64,000 nucleotides of DNA from Bursaphelenchus xylophilus. Taxonomy: Eukaryota > Nematoda > Chromadorea > Rhabditida > Aphelenchoididae. Location: assembly GCA_904066235.2 (NCBI GenBank), contig CAJFCV020000005.1:5513501-5577500 (forward strand). Direction: 5' to 3'. Each line of letters opens with the position of its first letter. The first letter of the stretch is position 1. Below, in pieces: positions 56,411 through 64,000 of this stretch. A model generated the notes under the pieces. The model ran no database searches. It was not told the origin of the DNA and saw only the letters and a list, made by a program, of their open reading frames with translations. A program made the position numbers and the translations under genes.

Positions 56411-59400
56411 AAGAACGCGTCGACCTGAACACAATACGGTAACGCAACACCATGCGCAATGTAAATTCAAAAAACAGTCATCCGAAAAAAGAAAACAAAA
56501 CCGGTAAGAGGGCGATTACAACATACAGAAGTGCAGCGGTTGCCCATTAAGAAAATCTGCTGAAAGAAAAACTAAACCTCCATCCAGAAAGGCCATTTGA
56601 AAGCCTGGGGGGGGGGGCGATTCCTTGCAGCTGCGAAGAATTTGTCGAAAAGGGAAAGTAGAAACGCAGGGAGAATATAAGCGCAAGGAGTCTCCGCGGT
56701 GCCTCGTCATCGGCAACAAAAGCCAACTCTTTTTGTCCCCGGACACAGCTGTTTTCCAAGGAATTTATTCTAATTTCTGGATCCCAATCATCGAATCGGG
56801 GAGTAAAAATATGGGTTATCCAATCCCAAACCCATTTGCTCTCTTTACAATTCATCTACACCTAATCTTGCATCTTATCATATTCACTTTCACGCTATTC
56901 CCAGTTGATGACGCCACTTACCTTGATCGAATTCCGACTCAATGTCCACCGAATCCTCCCAAGTGTTCATCCCACTCCCTGGTGGTCGCAATGGGAAGCA
57001 AATGCCTGCAATCGAAACATTACTTATTTATATTATAATTGATGAGCCCAGTTGAGCGAACAAATCAAGACGCGAAGACTGTCCACAAATGTTATCCAAG
57101 CCGAATAATCGGCAGTCGAAAAACTCTCTATGGGTTTTCAGAAATTCTAAGCAGCGAACCACTGAAGGATTTTGGCCACCGAAAATAATGGCCGCGCGAC
57201 AGCAGTTTTTGAGCGAGATCCGACCGATCCGCCTGGCAGTGCCATTCCGATGCTCGGAAAGTGGTTTTTGCGAGGTTAGAGAGAGCGCCGATCTCGACCT
57301 GACCAAAGTTGGGACAAAAAAAACCACTGGCACTCAACAATCGGTGTTGTAAAGCGGAAAGGTCGACGAATCGTTCGACATTTGGTGTCCAAAATAACTC
57401 TCACTACAGTAAAACGAAAACACGCGTTTTAATAAAAATTAACCGACCAAGTAAAAAACCCAAGCTTATATGAAACCGTTTATAATCTAAAATAACAGGT
57501 TTTCTTGCTAATTCCCCTCTCTTTTGCATTCGACGCTTAAGTATAAAATTCAAAATAGATTCGGAAATGAGTCCGCTGCCATCAAGGGCATATATTCTAT
57601 TCCAAGCTTCCTTAAGATCCACGGGTAGCCTCCAGCAGCCATTTTTTGTGGGAAAGAGAGACCTGAGTCCAGGAGGCCACGAAACCCCAAAAGATGCCGA
57701 GTTCTGGGGTCAGCGAATGACGCAACGCGGCGCTTGCGAAGGCGTCGCTGAGGTCAGAGCGCGACCGTCGAGCCTGGCACGAGGTCAGGCAGGGCCCACC
57801 TTCCCTATCCCCCCCCCCCCTCGCCCTTTCCCAACCAGCAAGCGGCCTTGGATTATATACAAGAGGACCAGGTCGGCGTGCGTTGCGCAAGAGCGTCGAT
57901 GTGGTTTGAAAAGCAAAAGCTGGTAGGGGCCTAGCCGGGGTCATGTCCCCAGTTCAGCTGAGGCCACATATTCCAGTCTGCCGTTACGGGTCCCATCTTA
58001 ACGCCAATGCTGAGACCGGTCCTTGAGGGCGAAAGAACAACAACAAGCATCGGAAGTTGGGATACGCACACAAAAACTAGCTTTGAAGACAATAAAAGTT
58101 CCGGAAAACAGGCAATCGGGCGGATGAAGCCGCCGGATCAAGGGGCTAATAGACCTTGAATTCAAACCTTGCACCAGGTAACGCGCGACGGTTTTTCTCG
58201 GGGTCGGGTATTAAGTCCCGACAGACGAGAAATGATCCGTGGGTCGAGATGGTGACATTCGGCTTCGTAAACGACGCTTGGGGGAGGGGGGCTTGCACAA
58301 GGTTCAAAACAAAATGTCGAGGATTGATGGCCGAAGAGATGCGCGGGTTGATAGGAAAATAATGAGAGAGTAAAACAAGCAGAGAACAAGGAGGAGGACT
58401 AGAAGGACACTGGTTCGGACAACCGCGACAACCTTGGGGTCCGAAAAACGCTGCCGATGGCATAAAAAAGAAGGACTGACCGCCGGCCAGCCCCCACTTC
58501 AATGCCGTACCAAGGCGTGCTCTATTCCCCGCCGCGCGTTTCGGGGGTACCCCTTTCGCTTGGCCATTCTGGTCATTTTAAATCCCCCGCCGGACAATTA
58601 ACACCAGACATGCAAATTAGAGACCGAAAAGGAGGGAAAGAGAAAGTGTCTTCGACTGAGACAGATGGCGGTCTAGACTAGCTAACATTCCTCTAAATCC
58701 ATCCCGCGGTCAGCAGGTGGCCGTCTGGCCAAATAAAACCAATTTTATCCACAAATAAACATATCCATACAGCGAAATCCTAAAATTTCGTATAGATACC
58801 GTGGTAAAAATGCAAAAACTCTGACAAAAGAAAAAGTATACCACAACCCCCTGGCGCGACACCTTCACCATCCGACTGACCCAGTAACGGCCGACCTTGA
58901 CTTCATTTCGAACAGTTCGTGCATAATTTTCCAAAAATAAAATTTGAATCGCTGTCTCCAGAAAAAATGAAGCCAGCTGATAACGAGAAGTCTCAGATAA
59001 GAAAACAAATAAAACGCTGAAAATTCAAAAACCCATTCGCGTCGACATCCATATCCCCGTGGCTATTCACCTAGCCAGAAAAAAAGACAACGAGTTTGGA
59101 TTTACACATCAAAAACTCAAAAAAGAATCACCAAAAAAAATCGCAAAATCCAAAAAAGTCATCACCGCAGGAGAAAGCAATCTGAAATCGTGGAAAAAGC
59201 AGCAAATTTTGGCAAAAAAATGAACAGTGGAACACTCGACTCAAGTTTCACTTTTGAGACGAGTGTTACACTTTTACTGTAGGTCGGTTTATAAGGGTTT
59301 ATAATGTGTACCCGCAGTAAAATTTAAGGAAAGAAAAACTGGTTAAACTCGCTTTTATGATTTTACAACTTTGATTCCGCTGCAATAATGAAAACATTTA

Positions 59401-59674
59401 TAGCACCTAAAAAACATCACTATTTCTATAAATTCTGAAGGGAATTGGGATAATCGAGGTTTTTCAGAACAGAGAAAGGGCCCTCTGGGGCGAAACATAA
59501 ATTGACATACTCCATTTTCAATCCCAAGCTTTCTTAATTCGAATTTTGTCTCTCAAATTTCAAAACTCAACATCCTTTTGGCACTCACCAAAATTTCTTG
59601 GCATTCTGTAGCAATTAAAATTTCCCATTTCTCATTCACAAAATGTTCTGCTTTTTATCGTCTATGCTTTTTTA
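56411..59674. other. 3.3-kb region without a recognised gene
   Basis: GC content rises between 57600 and 58600, with poly-C/G runs (e.g. near 57812 and 58282). Several frames of 70-120 codons occur, but none shows a motif or splice logic. A hairpin with a 14-nt stem lies at 59226-59268 (AACACTCGACTCAA...TTGAGACGAGTGTT). Otherwise nothing is seen. Confidence 0.4.
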
Positions 59675-60363
59675 ATGTTGAAGGTAAGTAACTAGACTTT
59701 TTTTTATTATTTTGCTTTAGTACTGCCAATTAAGAATTCCGTCTCTTCTGTCAGTTAGGACGTTTCGTGATACCGCTGGAGTTCCCCGAGTATCTGATGA
59801 TCATGAGAAACGAATGCATAAACCCGTAGATACTGGATATTACTTCCGATATCACAGACAAGGTGTTGATCCTCTTCCTCGAACGCCTGAATCCAGAGAT
59901 CGTGTTTTTCGACCCAAGTACAAGATTCGAGATGCCTGGTCCACAGCTTCGGCCAGGTATGGGGAGAACGACTACATCGACATCTTGAAGAAAGACGCGA
60001 ATGTACATCCAGCCCAACTCATGTACCATGTTCCCAGATGGCTGAGAGGATTTCCTGGTCAGCATCGAGCAAACGACCTGATAAAACTTATCCATTACAG
60101 GTGAGGCAGCGTAAACAATAATTTTTAAAATTTATTATGGTTCTCATTTGATTCCTTACAGAAACTTATACAAAGAAAAGATGCAGAGAAATTCACCGCA
60201 TCAATGGCATCAGCTGTGTAAAAGAATAAGACATCTACTGCAATATCACAATTATAAAAAAGCAGACGAGCTAAATGAGGAGAGAGCTTTGGGACTGTGG
60301 AAACAAGAACCTGACTATTTTTACAAAGACAAGTCTCGTCGTTCCTACCAAGACCTTGTCTGA
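59675..60363 (+). CDS. Mitochondrial ribosomal protein L51 (mL51)
   Basis: Three exons (59675-59683, 59721-60100, 60162-60363) total 591 nt, 196 residues. A 9-nt first exon (MLK) is needed to supply the ATG. The basic N-terminus LRIPSLLSVRTFRD looks like a mitochondrial presequence. The core matches mL51: RYGENDYIDIL (family: YGVYDNIGIL), PRWLRGFPG (GPIWLRGW), RANDLIKLIHYRNL (GNELQRCIRKR) and LCKRIRHLLQYHNY (LNKRIRYLYKHFN). The C-terminal extension KKADELNEERALGLWKQ is longer than in vertebrates. It lies between the two inverted CDC25 copies. Confidence 0.85.
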
Positions 60364-60944
60364 TTTATCGTTTTTTTTTATTATAGGCATTGTTGAGTTT
60401 GAATAAATTTTTTTTATAAAAACTTTAATGACTGCGGGCGAATAGCTCAGAGTGTCGATAAGGGGTCTGGCAACTACGGTGAAAGATACTTTATGGCATT
60501 TCTATTGGCATAGTGTTGGAATCGCGGGACCTGAGCTTTTGAATCCAAGCCCTGAGTCAAGTCTTTTTTTGGCCCTCCTCCGTAAACGCGATTTAGACAC
60601 GGTTTGTGGGAGATGGCTGGATAGGTCTATTGTGGTTGTCTGTTTTAATTTTACATCTGATCCTACTTTAGTTGTCTTATCTCTTATTTATGGTTGATGC
60701 GTCTTTTTGAAAACGTTTTTATGGGAGCCTGAGTGAGTGTATTTTACCTGGGAGATGGGGTCAGAAAAGCAGGACTCCGGGTAACGATGATCTGCTGTAC
60801 GTTCGGCGGTTCGTTCAGATTGAAGCTCATTTAGATGAGATCTGTCTATTAAACCATTCATGGTGCTTGTTTCATGTGGGCTGATCGACATGCGGCGTTA
60901 CTGTACGCGTTGGCAGGCTGCCGTGGATTTGTACTTTTTGTTTT
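60364..60944. other. Intergenic region between MRPL51 and CDC25 copy B
   Basis: 581 bp. A plus-strand frame (60452-60697) and a minus-strand frame (60891-60688) are open but show no family motif. I see no supported gene. Confidence 0.4.
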
Positions 60945-61152
60945 GGCGTTATTTATTTCTAAAGTTGACATTGTCGATAAATTTTTTCAACAAATTAATA
61001 AAATTTTGATCTAATAACGAACATGTTTTATTTTGTTGTTCGTTTTGAAATAAATTATCCAGGAGATCGAGGGTCTAGTAAGATAGTGTGGTTCTTGACG
61101 CGAGAACTGAAAACTTTAAAAATTTAACCTGAATTGGGTTCCAGGCTTGCGG
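60945..61152. promoter_or_regulatory. Upstream region of CDC25 copy B
   Basis: This segment is the plus-strand counterpart of 56131-56410 and contains the same GATCTAATAACGAACATG block. Together with the coding copies it marks the 5' end of the duplicated unit. Confidence 0.6.
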
Positions 61153-63351
61153 ATGGAGGTTGAAAACCATGATGAGAATGCCCAATGCCCCTTTGGAAGT
61201 GATCCTCCGTTGTGTTTGGCCACCTCCATCCTCGACGAAATGTTGCCGGCCGCGTCGAATGACTCTGGGGTGGGTTCCTCCTGCAGTGCGTGGTCGATTC
61301 ATGAAGACAAGACTAATTTTATGGTTCCGGGGACATCAAACAGTTTTGTAAGTTTTGTTTCTTCTGTAGATCATGTTTTTCTTCTTTATTTCTTTCCTTT
61401 TTTCAGGAAGATGTTCAGATGGATGAAGCTAAAGTTTCCCCTATCAGGAGGCCTCTCCGCGATGTTTCCAACGATACTCCCCTCAAGGGCAAGCGGTTTA
61501 ACCGCATTCCGTTCAGGAATAATCCCATATCGACAAGAAAGTTGAGTACCAGGGTACCGATGAAGAAGATTGAGGGGCGATTTCTGAAACGGCCGCCTCC
61601 CAGACTCCCCAGTTCAGTTGTATCACTCGAAAAAGGTGTCTCGAAGTCTATGGTGAACATGAGGAGGTTTGGGAGATGCACTTCCCCTGAGTCTATACAT
61701 GTAGGCTACTTGTCGTTTGCTTTGATGAAGATATCTTTTAGACTTATTCTCTAAGGTATCTAACGAAACCTCAAGTGGAATCATCAGCCTTCAAGTCCAT
61801 TGATGGCTCAATTCTAGCGTCATTGATAAAAGAAATGGGAAATGAAAAGTTTTTAGAGACTTTTATGCTGATTGATTGCCGGTATCCGTATGAATTCGAA
61901 GGAGGGCATATCATAGTAAGAGTAAAAGTATGGATGGATGATTTCTATTCATTTACAGAACTCAATCAACATGTTCCAATTCGACCAGGTCTGTCAGAAG
62001 TTCTACTCGGAAGAGAACGGGTCTTTCCATGCCATTCAGAACAAGATCCCCATCTTTTATTGCGAATTTTCTCAGGCAAGGGGGCCCAAAATGTAAGCAA
62101 TTTTTGTGACTGTATCGTCTGCCGATCTGAACCTTTTTTTGAAATTACTTTAAAAGTCATTCAAAAAGCGAAAATTGTGAAGAAATAAATCATCAACGGT
62201 CGTTCAGAAAAATTTTAGGAACAGGGAAAGTACTTTTATGGGGGCTCTTACAAACATTGTGCTGATTAAGAATGTTTAAAAAATTAGTTGCCCAAGTTTT
62301 GGTTTTAGGGGTGGAAAATCAATCGGAAGTTGGCTCAAAGTCCTTATAAACACCCCTTTTCGCTTAATTTTTCATAGGTTTACAAGTTTTATTTTAGCAT
62401 AAAATTATGTTTCTTGAGTTTCTAAGAAGTAATAAATCAATGTTGGCACAAAAATGTATTTTTTAGACCTTCAACTTCAAAAAAAGTTGATTTGGCCTAA
62501 AAGGGAAATCGAACCCGTGCGGCGTCACCGTCTTGATTTCCAAACTGCGGCACTAGCCACTCTGCCACACCGTTCTCTTCCTGAGGAAGAGACCGACCGC
62601 GCTTTTTATCAGTCTGTCGGAAAAATAACGGCGGATCGTCGCGCCTCGGAATCGCCCGTCATCGCTTTGCGACGGCTGCCGAAGCTGAAGATTTGGTGCG
62701 CGATAGAGACGAGGCGAGGCATTTTGCTGCGACGATCCGCCATTATTTTTCCGACAGACTGAAATCTTTTAGAATGCCTGCGCCTTTTGTAGGGAAATTA
62801 AGCCAGTTTTTGGGCATTTTCGACCCTTAAACCCAAAATTGGGCAGGTAATTTTTATATATTCTTCATTAGCACAATTTTTCGGATTTTTTGACTTATGT
62901 CCCGTTGAAAAGTAGGAACCCCCATAATACGATAATTATTTGCTTTCCTTGTGAAAAAAGGCTTCATGGAAATTGGACAGCAAAATAATTAAATAGTGAC
63001 ATTTCGTACGGGTTATGTTCTATGAATTGAGTATTTGCATTGAAACAAATTTTTTAGGGCTACTGCTCTGAGACGGTTCGATCGCAAACTGAATGAGAGT
63101 AACTACCCTCATTTAGATTACCCGGAGATTTACGTACTTGATTCTGGGTATCAAGGATTCTTCAAACAAAAAGAGCATTCGGTAAGGGAAGAGACGTAGT
63201 TCTCAGTTCTTTCTTCGACTTCTTTTTTATTGTATTACTTTTTTAGGATCTTTGCACTCCTCGTCATTATGTTCGGATGCAAGACACCGCGTTTCTGGAG
63301 GGGTTGAAACGCTTCCACTACCACAAGAAAGGAGTCAACCATCAAATCTAG
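61153..63351 (+). CDS. CDC25-like dual-specificity phosphatase, copy B
   Basis: Six exons (61153-61347, 61407-61700, 61742-61915, 61959-62092, 63058-63181, 63247-63351) total 1026 nt, 341 residues. The protein is nearly the same as copy A. Differences seen include KKIEGRFLKRPPPRL versus KKVEDRFLKRPSPKL, ATALRRF versus ANALRRF, and MQDTAFLEGLKRF versus MQDTAFMEELKRF. The catalytic loop FYCEFSQARGPK is unchanged and no stop or frameshift interrupts it, so both copies look functional. The fourth intron (62093-63057) is 965 nt, against about 100 nt in copy A, because of a nested repeat insertion. Expression differences between copies are plausible but not shown. Confidence 0.88.
62500..62576 (-). 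repeat. tRNA-like sequence in CDC25 copy B intron
   Basis: Minus strand: GGTGTGGCAGAGTGGCTAG (A-box TGGCAGAGTGG) and CACGGGTTCGATTTCCC (near B-box GGTTCGATTTC). The D-arm looks like that of Leu/Ser tRNAs, but the T-stem mispairs. Probably a tRNA pseudogene or SINE head. Confidence 0.5.
62609..62762. mobile_element. 154-bp palindromic MITE-like element
   Basis: Left end TCAGTCTGTCGGAAAAATAA(C)GGCGGATCGTCGC (62609-62642) and right end (62729-62762) are reverse complements with a single mismatch over 34 nt. The 86-nt centre is GC-rich, with no coding frame of note. It sits inside the larger inverted-repeat element. Confidence 0.8.
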
Positions 63352-64000
63352 TGTGTTTCCCTGATTTCTTTTATTTTTTCTCTGTTTGTATTCTTTTATC
63401 TTTTATAGTCTTGTTTATAAGTAGGATAATCTTATTGTAGTACCCACTTTTACCTGTAAAAGCGACTTGTAGCGTTTCTGTCACCTGTTTACAGTAATAT
63501 ATTGGAATTTTTGAGCTCGTAAGGTAATATACCGGTTGTTTGACATTGGGTGGAATGACGGTTTGGCAGACGCTTATTTAAATAACTGATCAAAAGTAGA
63601 AATTGATACGATAAAGTTCGGAGTTTGAATGAGATTGAATGTTAAAACGAAGTGTTAATCCCATTATGAAGCAAACTAAAATTAGATGAAAGATTTGTTC
63701 CTCGTCCCCGCTGTCCCCTGTCTTGTCCCCGTAAATCGTACTGGGCAGTTAGAAGATGGTATTTATTTTACAGCCGCGCCCTCGTTTAAGTGGGCAAGCG
63801 ATCGAGCATCTTCTCCATCTCTACCTGACCTTTCCTTCTCGCGAACAGCCTCTCGAAACGCGGCCTATTCCCTCGAGGCCAGACTCCATAAATCCACTCA
63901 ATCTTCCAATCGACCAGTCGAATACGCAAATTAACAGATAGGGTCCCGGGGGAGATACGGTACCCTGCAAAAAAGAAGTTGAATTTATTGTTTTGGGCCG
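63352..64000. other. Right-hand end, no gene recognised
   Basis: About 650 bp downstream of CDC25 copy B. Its first part is weakly similar to the 3' flank of copy A. Two overlapping plus-strand frames (63686-63934 and 63756-63941) show no motif. A gene further right may begin beyond the window. Confidence 0.35.

Larger units (their letters stand above)
62235..62945. mobile_element. Nested inverted-repeat element in CDC25 copy B intron
   Basis: A left arm (62235-62430: ATGGGGGCTC, GTGCTGATTAAGAATG, GTTTTAGGGGTGGAAAAT) is answered in reverse complement by 62775-62945 (TAGGAACCCCCATAATAC, TTCATTAGCACAATTTTT, AAACCCAAAATTGGGCAGG). Between the arms lie a tRNA-like stretch (62500-62575) and a 154-bp palindromic element (62609-62762). 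A related single arm is at 28410-28890. The unit is missing from copy A and so was inserted after the duplication. Confidence 0.7.

Noticed and set aside
57567..57944. Overlapping 110-119-codon frames on both strands in GC-rich DNA
   Set aside because: Frames open on both strands at once because stop codons are rare in GC-rich sequence. No splice signals or motifs.
38995..62576. tRNA-like sequences taken as working tRNA genes
   Set aside because: A and B boxes are present, but acceptor and some T-stem pairing fails and no convincing anticodon loop forms. Called relics or SINE parts instead.
1..64000. Spliced-leader gene or operon structure
   Set aside because: I looked for an SL1-like sequence (GGTTTAATTACCCAAGTTTGAG) on both strands and did not see it. 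Same-strand neighbours are spaced irregularly and no operon is supported.

Overview
This window reads as nuclear DNA of a free-living-type nematode that is not Caenorhabditis elegans. Gene density is high and both strands are used. Most introns are 26-50 nt, with GT...(T)TTAG or TTTCAG borders. Several products are metazoan or nematode specialities: papilin with lagrin repeats, HYLS1, a calcium-activated SK-type potassium channel, a TIMP/NTR protein and Mediator 7. No bacterial or viral gene was seen. Exon borders were read by eye from splice sites and frame, so they are models; several were checked by summing exon lengths to a multiple of three.

Layout. Positions 1-17.7 kb hold the start of an E2F-like gene (leaving the window on the left), HYLS1, a DMAC2L/ATP5S-like leucine-rich protein, a formin, a REPS-like EH-domain protein, a small acidic protein, POLE3/CHRAC17, the HSP90 activator AHSA1, a four-helix membrane protein, a papain-like amidase fused in frame to an ALDH9-type aldehyde dehydrogenase, a PH-domain protein with a low-complexity tail, and an unrecognised 424-residue protein. 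Positions 18.2-26.1 kb are one papilin (mig-6) gene. Positions 29-31 kb carry IMMP2L and a coiled-coil protein. An SK channel (33.4-35.8 kb) converges on a TIMP-like gene whose stop codon is only 18 nt away. A secreted, tail-anchored protein and a 798-residue pseudokinase diverge near 37.9 kb; MED7 and ZC3H14/SUT-2 diverge near 43.1 kb. A tyrosine phosphatase follows (45.8-48.0 kb). After 4.7 kb without genes come a PP1-type phosphatase, then two nearly identical CDC25 genes in inverted orientation (54.8-56.1 and 61.2-63.4 kb) flanking MRPL51.

Non-coding structure. The window carries at least six kinds of inverted-repeat, MITE-like elements: a family with copies at 6.8, 31.6 and 46.3 kb; a 1-kb element with 200-290 bp arms at 50.4-51.4 kb; smaller ones at 30.3, 46.9 and 49.7 kb; and a nested element inside an intron of the second CDC25 copy. 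Three tRNA-like stretches with A- and B-box matches lie in or near these elements.

Themes: cell-cycle and chromatin functions (E2F, CDC25 x2, POLE3, PP1, MED7), mitochondrial functions (DMAC2L-like, IMMP2L, MRPL51) and extracellular matrix (papilin, TIMP) are interleaved without obvious operons. Several gene pairs start head-to-head within 140-450 bp, which suggests shared promoters.
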